A stretch of 64,000 nucleotides of DNA, from the NCBI RefSeq assembly GCF_963855985.1, contig NC_087095.1, forward strand, positions 13,712,001 through 13,776,000, in the 5' to 3' direction. The DNA comes from Ostrinia nubilalis. Lineage: Eukaryota; Arthropoda; Insecta; Lepidoptera; Crambidae. Below the pieces are notes generated by a model. It made no database searches. It had not been told where the DNA came from and saw nothing but the letters and a program-made list of their open reading frames with translations. A program made the position numbers and the translations under genes. Below, one piece after another: positions 11,690 through 22,977 of this stretch (position 1 is its first letter; each line of letters starts with the position of its first letter).

Positions 11690-12134
11690 CTGCCTGCTTG
11701 CTTGCTTGCTTGCTTGCTTGCCTGCCTGCTTGCTTGCTTGCCTGCTTGCCTGCTTGCTAGCTTGCTTGCTTGCTTGCTTGCTGCATGCAATGCTTATTAT
11801 AACAATTAAACTTTATATAAAATTATTATTGTTATATGATTAAAGTTTTATAGGAAAAGAATTTTATCTCATTTGATTGTTCGACATTTTATTTTTATAT
11901 GATTTGAATGTTATTTGTTTTAAATAGTATACATTGTAAGTTTTATAGAAAATGTTCATTATATCAAACCATTTTATATCAGTTAATAGTTATTTGTCTT
12001 AAAATTATTCGTTTTAAAATTATATTATTCGTTTATTATAGTAAATAATTATTATATTAAATGATTTTATATAATTTGATGTTATATCCTCTAAGTATTA
12101 TATGATATGTAGTTATATCATACATTACACATCC
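10912..12134. mobile_element. nested insert with 9-bp target duplication
   Basis: The 9-mer GACTCCGAT stands on both sides (10903-10911 and 12135-12143) and is present once in the uninterrupted right copy, which proves an insertion of 1223 bp. The ends GGGTGCGTGACAGTTTATAT and, on the other strand, GGATGTGTAATGTATGATAT are imperfect inverted repeats. A 9-bp duplication suggests a Mutator-like non-autonomous element. Inside are AT-rich stretches rich in 'tataa', a GC-rich patch (about 11330-11560) and the TTGC microsatellite. No transposase is seen. Confidence 0.7.
11575..11785. repeat. TTGC/CCTGC microsatellite
   Basis: About 210 bp of tetranucleotide repeats (gctt and gcct variants), beginning with 'gcatgcctgcatgcctgc' and ending at 'ctgcatgcaatgc'. 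It translates in all forward frames into Cys-Leu-Leu/Pro-Ala repeats. Those open frames are an artefact of the repeat and not genes. Confidence 0.95.
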
Positions 12135-13038
12135 GACTCCGATATCATCCCCGATATCGCGACTCCTTGGTCTTCTGTATAATCTGCCGTAGCGTACCTG
12201 TGTGTGTACCATAATACTAAAGCCCTTTCGGAAACAAGCTTGTTCGGAAGACTGGAAGTCGTCGAGTCTGCGAGCGAGATGATTCGTAAGGACTCTCGAA
12301 AACAGCTTCTAAACACGCCTCATAAGTGAGATGAGTCTATAATGCTATCACCACACTTCTGTGCCATGCCGGAGGCGTTTTTTCTTCGAGAATGACGGAA
12401 TTGAACTGCTTCTGTAGAGCCTTTAGTACCGGCGAAGCTCAGCTATAATGCCGTAACACCTGGTGCCTTGTTGTATTTCAGCTATTTGAGTGCCATTTTA
12501 ATCGTGTACAAACTGACGTCCGATATAATATCTTCGGTATAGTGTCATTTGTGTTATTTGTTTTATTTAAATAAAATTAAAATAATATATAAAAATTAAG
12601 AATTTATTATAGTTCCTTATTAAAAAATTTAACATATTGATTAGGATTTTTGTTTTATTCCATTGGTATTTCAGACACATAAACCTAAAATGAACCATCT
12701 AACTAATAGACCAGCAATCAGATATCAAAACGTTTTAAGTATTTATTATTGAAATACATTGGGTATTTCTTCATAATGTCATCAATTCTAAGTTTGCGGA
12801 GCGATTTTTATATTTGGAGATTCATTTCTCAATTCCGTGATTCATTTTCTCAATTCGGTGCTCTCTCAATTCGATGCTTAACATTTCTCATAAACCACTT
12901 CACAATATTTAGTGACAATGCTATTTTTACATTCAGAATGGAGTAACATTTATTTTTTTGTATTAAAACTACTTAAAAAACTAAATATAAATTTTAGCAC
13001 CGAATTGAGAAAAAATACACCGTACAGTAGAAATGCCC

Positions 13039-13675
13039 ATGAAAAATCTAAACCGTTTAAGTGAGACGCTTGAAATTTGACATGAATGTATCTTAGTAAA
13101 TTATTGTTGATTAACTTGCCAGCACATGTCGATGATACTGAATAAACATTTTTTCTTTCTTTCTTTCTTTCAAATGCAGACTAAATCTTCCCTTTTGCCT
13201 CAAATAAATAAGAGAGGATAATACAGGAGTGGCTAAATGATCTGATGATGATGATTCAAAACTCAACTCTGAATTAATGAAATGGTCATAAAAATATCAA
13301 GACCTATTCGTTTGTAATTTTATGAACAAATACAGACAAATAGAGATTTTTGCGGGGGTTCAATTATATTGGGAATTGCTTTCAATTGATATCCACTGAA
13401 AAGGGACAAAAGTTGACCTAAAATGGATCTGGTTATTCCATTGAACTGAGCAAAAAAGCAGGCGGTAGATTTAACGTGTATTGAATCCAAAGTGACGAGT
13501 TCTAAAACCGTTTCTAAAACCGTTTCTGTCCTAACTCTGGGTACAAAGAACTTTTCACATTTCACACTTTTTTGACGAACCGTATGCTTTGCTAGTGATT
13601 TGTTTTTAAAAATGTGTAAATACCTACAGCAGACATTTTGACGGGTTGACAGCTTGTGCCGATCCATCCATTATA
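13039..13675. other. spacer between the two inverted transposon copies
   Basis: The first about 90 bp continue the interrupted Helitron. A CTTT repeat follows at about 13150-13170. A 115-codon minus-strand frame (13320-13667) resembles no family that could be recognised and has no splice or promoter context. It is left uncalled. Confidence 0.4.
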
Positions 13676-13692
13676 CAGGGTGGAAACGTTAA

Positions 13693-16208
13693 GGGCATTT
13701 CTACTGTACGGTGTATTTTTTCTCAATTCGGTGCTAAAATTTATATTTAGTTTTTTAAGTAGTTTCAATACAAAAAAATAAATGTTACTCCATTCTGAAT
13801 GTTAAAATAGCATTGTCACTAAATATTGTGAAGTGGCTTATGAGAAATGTTATGCATCGAATTGAGAGAGCACCGAATTGAGAAAATGAATCACGGAATT
13901 GAGAAATGAATCTCCAAATATAAAAATCGCTCCGCAAACTTAGAATTGATGACATTATGAAGAAATACATAATGTATTTCAATAATTAATATAATAAATA
14001 CTTAAAACGTTTTGATATCTGATTGCTGGTCTATTAGTTAGATGGTTCATTTTAGGTTTATGTGTCTGAAATACCAATGGAATAAAACAAAAATCCTAAT
14101 CAATATGTTAAATTTTTTAATAAGGAACTATAATAAAATTCCTAATTTTTATATATTATTTTAATTTTATTTAAATAAAACAAATAAATACATAACACAT
14201 GGTCTCTTTGTTTATTTATTATTAACCTTAAACATAAAACAAATATTGCAAAACCCAAGAGCTAGATTGACCTGACACTATACCGAAGATATTATATCGG
14301 ACGTCAGTTTTTACACGATTAAAATGGCACTCAAATAGCTGAAATACAACAAGGCACCAGGTGTTACGGCATTATAGCTGAGCTTCGCCGGTACTAAAGG
14401 CTCTACAGAAGCAGTTCAATTCCGTCATTCTCGAAGAAAAAACGCCTTCGGCATGGCACAGAAGTGTGGTGATAGCATTATAGACTCATCTCACTTATGA
14501 GGCGTGTTTACAAGCTGTTCGACGACTTCCAGTCTTCCGAACAAGCTTGTTTCCGAAAAGGCTTTAGTATTATGGTACACACACAGGTACGCACGGTACG
14601 CTACGTCAGATTATACAGAAGATCAAGGAGTCGCGATATCGGGGATGATATCGGAGTCATGGCCTCCGTAGAGCCTTTCAACAAGTAGGTCTCAAAATGA
14701 ACATGGACAAGACAAAAATCATGTCAAATGTCCGTGTTGCACCCACTCCTCTGAAGGTTGGAGACTACACTCGAAGTTGTTGACAATTGTGTATACCTGG
14801 GACAAGAGTCCAGATAGTTAGGTCCAACTTTGAGAAAGAGGTCTATCGCTGAATTCAACTCAGCTAAGCATCGATCGGGAAGCTTCGCTATTACGTCTGA
14901 AATACCGCAGCGTCTTAAGACAAAAGTCTTCTACCAGTGTGTGTTGCCAGTGATGGTGTATGGATGTGAAACTTGCTTACTGTCGCTTACTATGAGCCTA
15001 ATAAGAATCCGAAATGTGAATATCGGCAAGAGAACCAAAGTGACTGGCATAGCCCATAAATCAAGTAGCAGTGGGCGGGGCACATAGCTCCTACAGATAA
15101 TGTCTGTTGGGACTGAAAAGTTGTCGAGTGGAAACCACGGACCAGTAAGCAGGCCCCCACTAGGTAGACCGACGATCTGGTGAAGGTCGAGGGTAGAACC
15201 TGGAAGAATTATTTTAACAAGATAGCAATAGCAGTGTATTTTTTTTAATATAACCTCAAAAAATTAGTTTTATTGTCTTCTGTCCAATGACTGGTACGGT
15301 CCAATGATTGGTAGTTCACCCTATTATTATGCTCTATTGATTTCATTATTATTTTAAGTTACACAAACAATTTATAGCACAATAAAAGTATCTATTTTCA
15401 TTTAATATCAATTCGGTGTACGTGTTTTCTCAATTCGATGCCCCATATTCCGCGGAATTGAGATCCACGGAATTGAGGAAAAACCACATTTCATCAAATT
15501 ACTCGAAAATATTATAAATTACAACGATTTCTACCAAACGTAATGGCAGATATCAGTTAAATACTTAATTAATTCAGCAGTAATCTCATTAAATACTTCA
15601 TGAACAATATTAATGTCGCACACCGGTTTGAGAAATGACCAGTGACCAAAAATTCTGAGTGATTTCAAACCTCTGAAAAATGCTCCTCAAAGCGACTGAT
15701 CCCTCTTTTATACTGCTCGACCACTCGAGTGCAACTGCTAGTTTATGGGAATCAGGCGTGGGTGTTCGTATTGTGCGTTGTTAGTGATATAGGAGCACAA
15801 AAGTAAAAATCACGGAATTGAGGCACACACGTCGGACAAAATTTAAATGTGTTACTGTATTAAAACCCAAGGACTTGCAATAAAGAAACTCATTTATATA
15901 GCTTTATTAACTATCCCTTGTTCTGTGAATGTGGGTTTCATAATAAGGAAGTTATTATTTCAAAAGTTATGAAGCAAAAACGAGTAAATTCTGGAAACCG
16001 GACACTCCATTTTAGGCCAAATTTCGCCCGTTTTTGAACTTTCGGATTTTGTCAAGGCGAGATGTAAAACCTGGCGGTCTTCTAAATATGCTCTCCATCA
16101 AGTCAAGAGTCTTATAAATACGTGTGATTTTTTTCAAGTCCGTACTTCAATTTTAAAGGTACTTTTTTCGCCCCAGTAGGTCGATCGGTCGTCCCCGTAG
16201 AAATGCCC
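13693..16208 (+). mobile_element. DNA transposon, right copy, carrying RTE remnant
   Basis: A 2516-bp element with TIRs GGGCATTTCTAC/GTAGAAATGCCC and a 4-bp duplication TTAA (13689-13692, 16209-16212). It is the inverted counterpart of 9347-13038 but lacks the 1.2-kb nested insert. Beyond the 12-bp core the two ends differ (tgtacgg versus ggggacg). It contains an RTE reverse-transcriptase remnant in sense orientation. The TTAA flank here and the ATGA flank in the other copy indicate a 4-bp but not strictly TTAA target. Confidence 0.8.
14330..15210 (+). pseudogene. decayed RTE reverse transcriptase captured in transposon
   Basis: Separate frames recall RTE ORF2 in the right order: an MRRVYKLF segment with EQACFRKG (thumb/finger region, about 14497-14600), an MDKTKIMSN-type motif (about 14703), RLKTKVFYQCVLPVMVYGCET (about 14912-14975) and a degenerate RTKVTGIA stretch (about 15030). 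Frameshifts and stops separate these pieces, and much of the central palm, including the YADD-type active site, is missing. It cannot encode an enzyme. The same remnant lies in reverse orientation in the left copy. Confidence 0.7.
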
Positions 16209-16874
16209 TTAAGTGATCTCACTCGATTATTTCTAAACTATACAAGATATCGAAAAACTGATTACTGATTCTGAAAGTACTTCACAAGCTCTTTCAAACG
16301 GTACCAATAATAGGTTACAGAATAAATTGTATCTATCCGAAAATTAAATGTTTCCAGCTTCCATACGTTTAGTAAAACCACATAATATTAAAAACTATAC
16401 AAGATATTCAAAAACAGGTTACTGATCCTGAAAGTGCTTTACGAGTTCTATCCAACGGTACCAATAATAGGTTAGAAAATAAACTGGATCCATTCGAAAA
16501 TTCAATGTTTCCAGCTTCCATACATTTAGTACAGCCACAGTCATGGCACTCAAGTCTTGTTAATATTATAGCAAGTAAAGCCCAACACCAATGTTTTCCA
16601 CGAATAATTTTAAATAAGAATACAATTTACGAGTACATTTTAAGTGTTTATTATTTAATAAAAAAATTAATACTTCTATTATTGTTTGGCTGGCATACAT
16701 TTAGTATGGAGGCTGAAAACATTAAATTTTCTGATAGATCCAGTTAATTCTTTAACCCAATATTGGTACCGTTGGATAGAGCTTGTGAAGCACTTTCAGG
16801 ATTAGTAAACAGTTTTTCGATATCTTGTATAGTTTAGTAATAATCGAATGAGATCACTTATCGTTTCCACCCTG

Positions 16875-17547
16875 TATGTAGTACAGCCGGTTCTAAAAAA
16901 ATGTTTTTCGTTCGTGGATTTAAAGTTTTGTAACATCGATTTTTATTGTTTGTTTTAAATCTACCAACTTATACTACTTACTAAACGGAATACTTAGGTG
17001 TAATATTATGTGATTCCAGGATTCTCTATTGATGCCATAATTAGAGCCCATCTTTTTACTCTTATAAATAAAGCAATTTACAGGGTCATGAGTAAATAAT
17101 TATTAAAAAATACTTAAAAATGGTTTTGTCTCGTTTCAGGACCTCATTTAGTGAAGATTTTGGACTCACTTCCAAGGTCTGAGAAAACCTGCCTGTATAG
17201 AAGCCATTGGTAGCTGAATACCCGGATTTGAACATGAATATTTTCTGTTATATTTTTAATTAGGTATCTACCTACCTACACACAAATAATAGAATTACAG
17301 TTTAAGTCAGAATTGTTGAGAGATAAAGATAATAACAGTTTGTCTTTAAGAGTTTATTAAGCAACTTTATACCTCGACACAGCACAATTTAGTTTTAAGT
17401 TAACTAGCTTGATTCTTAAGAGTTTGTTGTTCGTCGTTCTTAATGAAGCTTTTGAAAAGATCAAAGAGTAAATTTAGTTCATAGAACAAAGATAACTTTT
17501 CTGAGAATTAAATGTTTCTGTAGAGTTTTCAGTCATATAATGTGTAT
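16875..17547. other. no gene seen
   Basis: AT-rich sequence between two transposon clusters. No exon, RNA gene or clear repeat was found. Confidence 0.4.
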
Positions 17548-17629
17548 TAGACTAAGAGCTAGTGAACGCCAGACCTACGTTATTTTATAAAGGCTGAAAG
17601 TTTATCAGCGCATGCTCCCAACATAGCTC

Positions 17630-18988
17630 ACTCATCTTTTCAATCAATGCATGTCGAAAGGAATTTTTCCCAACGTACTAAAGAAAGCTATAATACGACC
17701 CATACATAAAAGTGGAGATAAAACCTGTATGAATAACTACCGCCCAATAGCTTTACTGCCATCCATTTCCAAGATCCTTGAAAGGCTTATTTATAACAGA
17801 CTCTTCAATTATTTAGAAAAAAATAAACTTTTGGCAGACACTCAATTCGGTTTCAGACCGAATAGGTCTACTGATGACGCAGTACATGAGCTCACCAATT
17901 ACATTGCGAGGCAACTAGACTCAGGTAATAAATGCTTAGTCATCTTCCTTGATCTTGCAAAAGCTTTCGATACAATTTCGATACCAATGCTTCTAAAGAA
18001 ATTATACGACCTGGGTATTAGAGGAATTCCACATACGCTAATCAAGGATTATCTTTCGGAAAGAACTCAACGTGTAATTATAGATGATGAAGTGAGTGAA
18101 GAGTTAATTGTCGAATATGGGGTTCCACAGGGTAGCATACTGGGGCCGCTGTTATTTCTCACGTATATCAATGACCTATGCCTACTTCCACTTCCCGACA
18201 ACAAAGGGAAAATAATATCATACGCCGATGATACAGCTATAATGTTTAGCGCAAACACCTGGAGTGACGCGTTCGCACAAGCTCAACTCGGTTTCGACTC
18301 TGTCAATCAGTGGCTTAAAAACAACTTACTAACCCTTAATGTAGATAAAACTAAGTTCATAACATTCTCCTACAATGCTTTCTCGCAGCCTACCTCAAAC
18401 TTATACTCCATTAAAGCCCACTCCTGCACTAATTCTCAACAAGCATGTGCATGCCCTTATTTAAATAGTACTGATAATATGAAATACTTAGGTCTAATCA
18501 TTGATAAACACCTGAACTTTAAAGCTCACGTCGAAGCTCTCACATCTAGAGTCAGAAAATTGATATTTGCCTTTAAAAATCTGAGACACGTGGCTAAGGG
18601 TCCTCTTCTCAAAACTGTCTACCTCACGCTATGTCAGTCATTAATTACTTACTGTATTACATCCTGGGGAGGCACGCATAAAACTACACTAATACGCTTA
18701 GAAATAGCTCAAAGAGCTGTTCTGAAAGTAAGCACTTTCCGACCAACACGCTTCCCTACAGTAGAGCTTCTTACGAAATGCGACGTTCTATCAGTACGTC
18801 AACTTTTCGTATTACTAACAACCCTCAAAAAACACTCACTAACTACCTTTAATCCCGACCTCAAAGCCAACAAAAGGCGCGCCGACATCGTATGTCCCTC
18901 TGAGCGATTTAACAGACAGCATACCCACAAATTCTTTTGTTTTCTAGGAAGCTTTTTGTACAACAGTATAAACAAGTATCTCTGTATA
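17630..18988 (+). pseudogene. LINE reverse transcriptase, truncated and split
   Basis: A continuous frame of about 450 codons covers RT motifs in order: NNYRPIALLPSISK (about 17737), QFGFRPNRSTDDA, LDLAKAFDTI (about 17950), YGVPQGSILGPLLFL (about 18115), the catalytic SYADDTAIMF (about 18220) and NVDKTKFI. The frame lacks the N-terminal endonuclease because of 5' truncation. It runs into the MITE at 18989. After 19667 an open frame resumes for about 33 codons to a stop if a single TA is counted at the junction, so the MITE cut a frame that was still open when it arrived. Not functional on its own. Confidence 0.8.
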
Positions 18989-19667
18989 CAGGGTGGAAAC
19001 GATAAGTGATCTCACTCGATTATTTCTAAACTATACAAGATATCAAAAAACTAGTTACTGATCCTGAAAGTGCTTCATGAGCTCTATCAAACGGTACCAA
19101 TAATAGGTTAAAGAATAAACTAGATCTATCCGAAAACTCAATGTTTCCAGCATCCATACATTTAGTAAAGTCACATTATTTTAAAAACTACACATGATAT
19201 CGTAAAACTGATTTTTGATTCTAAAGGTGCTTCACAAGCTTTATCCAATGGTATCAATAATAGGTCACAGAATAAACTGGATCTATCCAAAAATTCAGTG
19301 TTTCCTTCTTCCATACATTTAGTACTACCACAGTCATGACACTCATCTCTTGACAATATTATAGCAAGTAAAGCCTAAAACCAATGTTTTCCATGAATAA
19401 TTTTAAATAAGAATATAATTTACGAGTTTATTTTATGAGTTTATTATTAAATAAAAAAGAATACACTTCTAATATTGTGTGTCTGGCATACATTTAGTAT
19501 GGAAGCTAGAAACATTGAATTTTCAGATAGATCCCGTTTATTCTGTAACCTATCATGGGTACCGTTTAAAAGGGCTCGTGAAGCACTTTCAGGATCAGTA
19601 ACCAGTTTTTCAATATCTTGTATAGTTTAGAAATAATCGAGTGAGATCACTTATCGTTTCCACCCTG
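18989..19667. mobile_element. TA-flanked fold-back MITE, copy 2
   Basis: An uninterrupted 679-bp copy of the family at 13676-16874: termini CAGGGTGGAAACGATAAGTG and CACTTATCGTTTCCACCCTG, inverted homology running about 190 bp inward, and a tandem second copy of the unit on the left. Flanked by TA (18987-18988 and 19668-19669). It sits inside the 3' coding end of a LINE. Confidence 0.85.
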
Positions 19668-20786
19668 TATACCCAATGAACAGCGAAGAATGTAAATATG
19701 CACTGCAGAAATGGCTTAAGGGTAAAACATATGATGACACAGAAAACCTGTTAATAGTTATTAGTTAAATTACTTACTTTAGGTATGCTAACTATAAATA
19801 AACATTCTGTCAGCAAAATTTTATTTATGTAACAAAATTGTCAACCTTTACCTTTATCAACATTGTTTTGGTGTAATTATTTATAATATCTGTTTAATAA
19901 GCACTAACTTACATAATAAGTATGGATACCTAAAACACAGGCAAACAGTTTTGCTTAGTTTAGGTATACTACCTTAATTAAAATATTGTTACTAACCAAA
20001 TAATTTCATAGCCCCATTTAAGTTTCTTGTATTTAGGCTAAGTCTTTATTCAATAAATTTATCTTATCTTATCTTATCTATAGCTAAGAACCATGGCCAA
20101 ACATGAAGTTTGGGTCATGGTGGCTTTGGCAGACAGACGGTACTAAAGGTGTGTAAAATACCAACTTAATTACGTCAAAGTATAAAGGCTGATTTTTTTA
20201 TATTTCCTTCAAAATGTTATTAGAAATGACGTCATTAATTGACAGACACCTACCATGGTGGCATCCCTTAGCCAGACACCTTAAAGTTCATGAAAATGTA
20301 GTCCTACTTACGTCATACTATAAAAGCTGATATTTACATAAAATATTTGAACTATCATTTGATGAAGTTTCCTCATCAGCCAGACACTTCTGATGGTTCC
20401 TTCGCCTTGCCAGACAGCTTTTAGGGTGGCTGAAAGTGCGAACGCGAGGCACTATAAATATTGTTTTTTGTACTTTTTCTTAAGTTACTCAAGTATTTGA
20501 GTCTGTAAATCATCATCTCATGTTGATGAGCTGATGATGGAAGGTAAGTACAACTCCTTAAGGCTTAGGAGTTGGAGGACAATTCTTTAACCAGTATATA
20601 CAGTGTGTCCGGGCATGTAGTGATCAAACTTTAAGGGCGTAATCTATGGACAATTTTATCGGTGAAAATACTTTAAATTTGGGGCTTGACCCATTTCTCG
20701 CATATTTACAAGGATTTAAGTTTTTAATTTTAAGTTTTCACCTCTTCCTTCAAAAACAAGTGATAGCGTGGGTAGTTTAACATTAA

Positions 20787-21843
20787 CCCATTTAGACCGA
20801 TAATTATTTTTGTAAATAAATATCGTTTTTTCAGCAAAAACTTACAAAGGGAAGCCTAAAAATCGTGAAAAAAATATTTAAAAAAATAATCCATAAATAG
20901 GGGGCCGTGGGGAGCCCGTACCATATAGGGTACAGTAGGTCTATAAGCAAGCAAAACATAGTCGTTGTTCAAAGAAGATTTTTATTTATTTTTGTATGAT
21001 ATAAAATAAAAATAAAATCACATGATCACTAGTATCACACTTGGCATATCTTGTAAGACGTTTTCTGTGATACTAATCACATTTGGTTCTTTTTTCCTAC
21101 CTTCTCCTAAGTTAGTGAGGATAGCTGAAGAAGACCTGGCTTCTTCTGATTTGTTACGTTTAGTGCTATCCATAATCGAATTTAGCAACACGGTAATGGA
21201 AATTTAGCAAATCCATCGAAGAAAACTCTGAGGGTTATTATTTACATTGACAATATCTTTATCGCCTAAATCTTCGGCAGTCTGATCATCATTAGCGGTC
21301 ATCTGATAAGACAGCAGTAGAAAAATACCAAGACTGCTTTATGTTTGCTGAAATTATCAAATTTTTCATGAGCTGTGGCAATATAGTGAAGCATCAATAG
21401 CCCAAAACAAATAAAAATAATAAATATTAATAATATTTTTAGCATGATTTGCTCATGCATAGACCTACTGTACCTTATACGGTACACCTATTTTAGACTG
21501 GAATAAACCGTATAAAAATAATCGGAATAATATTTTTTTTGTAGTCATGATTTCTATTGTACTCTATTTTTAAAATAAAATTGATAAATAATATAATTTA
21601 CCATGAGTAATAAGAAATTATACCTTCTTAAATACATTGTAAATATTTTTTTGGTTTTCTGTCGAGGAATTTCATAAATATTTCCGAAACCACTTGTTAA
21701 AACATATTTTAAAATATTTTTATGTAAAATAATCACTTTAAGCTTACCGTCACAATCATTTTTACAAATTAACAACAGTTTGGTACTTCGAAATATTTTC
21801 AAAAAGATACCGTACCACACAGGGTACGGTAGGGCTAAATGGG
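20787..21843. mobile_element. piggyBac-like non-autonomous element
   Basis: Flanked by TTAA (20783-20786, 21844-21847) with inverted ends CCCATTTAG and CTAAATGGG, the pattern of piggyBac elements. At 1057 bp, with only short AT-rich frames, it lacks a transposase. Three internal copies of a 'ggtac-gtagg' motif (about 20918-20944, 21458-21490 and 21809-21835) in both orientations look like subterminal binding sites. Confidence 0.65.
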
Positions 21844-22212
21844 TTAATAAGCAAAAATTTTATATCATGCGATAGCCAATAAAATTATCTATTAGTAGAA
21901 GTAGAAAACAGATACAAGTTTCATACATTTTAAGGGTGTAAGAATGGATTTAATTAGAAATAAACATAATTTTTTTCACATCTTTTTCAGTTATTTCCCA
22001 ACACAAGAAAAACCAGGTCGTTAAGGTATGTTTTATTTGCATTTTATTATTAGTATTTGAGCTATTCTACAAAACGAATGTAAATTTATTAGTCTACGTC
22101 TATTAGTTTCGACGTAATTGTTGAACAAAGATACCCCTTCCCAGCGGCTTCGAATTTATATACACGGAAAATGTGGTGCCACAAATTTTATCTTCAAAAT
22201 AGTTGCTAAACG

Positions 22213-22375
22213 CCTAGAGTAAAGTTCTTAGCAACATTATCATTACTTATGTTAATGCTAATGTTGCTAAGAAGTTTGCTTGATACCATAAATTTGATTA
22301 TACTATTCTTAAGATTCTTAGCAACATTAGCATTAACATAAGTAATGATAATGTTGCTAAGAACTTTACTCTAGG
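22213..22375. repeat. near-perfect 61-bp-arm hairpin
   Basis: Arms 22213-22273 and 22315-22375 are almost exact reverse complements (cctagagtaaagttcttagc / gctaagaactttactctagg) around a 41-bp AT-rich loop. Probably a compact MITE; it would form a long RNA hairpin if transcribed. Confidence 0.85.
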
Positions 22376-22977
22376 CAACTTTCAGAGGTAATCACTTTAA
22401 AATTAGGGATTACCTAAGCCTTAAGGAGTTGTACTGACCTTCCATCATCAGCTCATCAACATGAGATGATGATTTACAGACTCAATTACTTGAGTAACTT
22501 ATGAAAAAGTACAAAAAACAGTATTTATATTGCCTCGCGTTCGCACTTTCAGCCACCCTAAAAGCTGTCTGGCAAGGCGAAGGAACCATCAGAAGTGTCT
22601 GGCTGATGAGGAAACTTCATCAAATGATAGTTCAAATATTTTATGTAAATATCAGCTTTTATAGTATGACGTAAGTAGGACTACATTTTCATGAACTTTA
22701 AGGTGTCTGGCTAAGGGATGCCACCATGGTAGGTGTCTGTCAATTAATGACGTCATTTCTAATAACATTTTGAAGGAAATATAAAAAAATCAGCCTTTAT
22801 ACTTTGACGTAATTAAGTTGGTATTTTACTCACCTTTAGTACCGTCTGTCTGCCAAAGCCACCATGACCCAAACTTCATGTTTGGCCATGGTTCTTAGCT
22901 ATGTTGGGAGCATGCGCTGACAAACTTTCAGCCTTTATAAAATAACGTAGGTCTGGCGTTCACTAGCTCTTGGTCTA

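Larger units (their letters stand above)
9347..13038 (-). mobile_element. DNA transposon, left copy, carrying RTE remnant
   Basis: Terminal inverted repeats GGGCATTTCTAC and GTAGAAATGCCC, flanked by a 4-bp duplication ATGA (9343-9346, 13039-13042). Excluding the nested insert at 10912-12134, it is about 2.46 kb and matches the right copy (13693-16208) in opposite orientation along its whole length. It holds an antisense, decayed RTE reverse transcriptase (about 10350-10902 and 12144-12480). No transposase is visible, so it is non-autonomous. Four-bp duplications fit several superfamilies; piggyBac is possible but the ATGA target is not canonical. Confidence 0.75.
13676..16874. mobile_element. 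TA-flanked fold-back MITE, copy 1 (interrupted)
   Basis: Ends CAGGGTGGAAACG and CGTTTCCACCCTG, each next to TA. The interior is an array: two direct copies of a unit of about 190 bp (gatcctgaaagtgctt..., ...cggtaccaataataggtta) and one inverted copy at the right end. It is split near its left end by the transposon at 13693-16208. Copy 2 at 18989-19667 is uninterrupted and 679 bp long. A TA duplication suggests the Tc1/mariner group, but there is no transposase. Confidence 0.75.
17629..20079 (+). mobile_element. 5'-truncated LINE (CR1/Jockey lineage)
   Basis: A non-LTR retrotransposon truncated within its reverse transcriptase and inserted in the left arm of the fold-back element. ATAGCT is duplicated on both sides (17623-17628, 20080-20085). 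The 3' end has CAATAAA and a TTATC tail. A 679-bp MITE (18989-19667) interrupts the coding end. Without the MITE the element is about 1.77 kb. Confidence 0.85.
17548..22977. mobile_element. large fold-back element with ~570-bp inverted termini
   Basis: The right terminus (22411-22977) is the reverse complement of 17548-17628 joined to 20086-20568; the left arm is split by a LINE. The ends read TAGACTAAGAGCTAGTGAACG and CGTTCACTAGCTCTTGGTCTA. The possible target duplication TAT is too short to be sure of. Between the arms (20569-22410) lie a piggyBac-like element, a 160-bp hairpin and a mariner-like terminus ('acagtgtgtccgggcatgta', about 20601). No transposase is visible. Superfamily not assigned. 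Confidence 0.75.

Noticed and set aside
11430..11843. Long open frames of Cys-Leu-Leu-Ala repeats
   Set aside because: They exist in every forward frame because a 4-bp repeat without stop words is open in all frames; there is no gene context.
13320..13667. 115-codon minus-strand frame as a gene
   Set aside because: No recognisable domain, no promoter or splice context, and it lies between nested transposons.
9347..16208. Calling the paired transposon copies piggyBac because of TTAA
   Set aside because: Only the right copy is flanked by TTAA; the left copy is flanked by ATGA. The superfamily is therefore left open.
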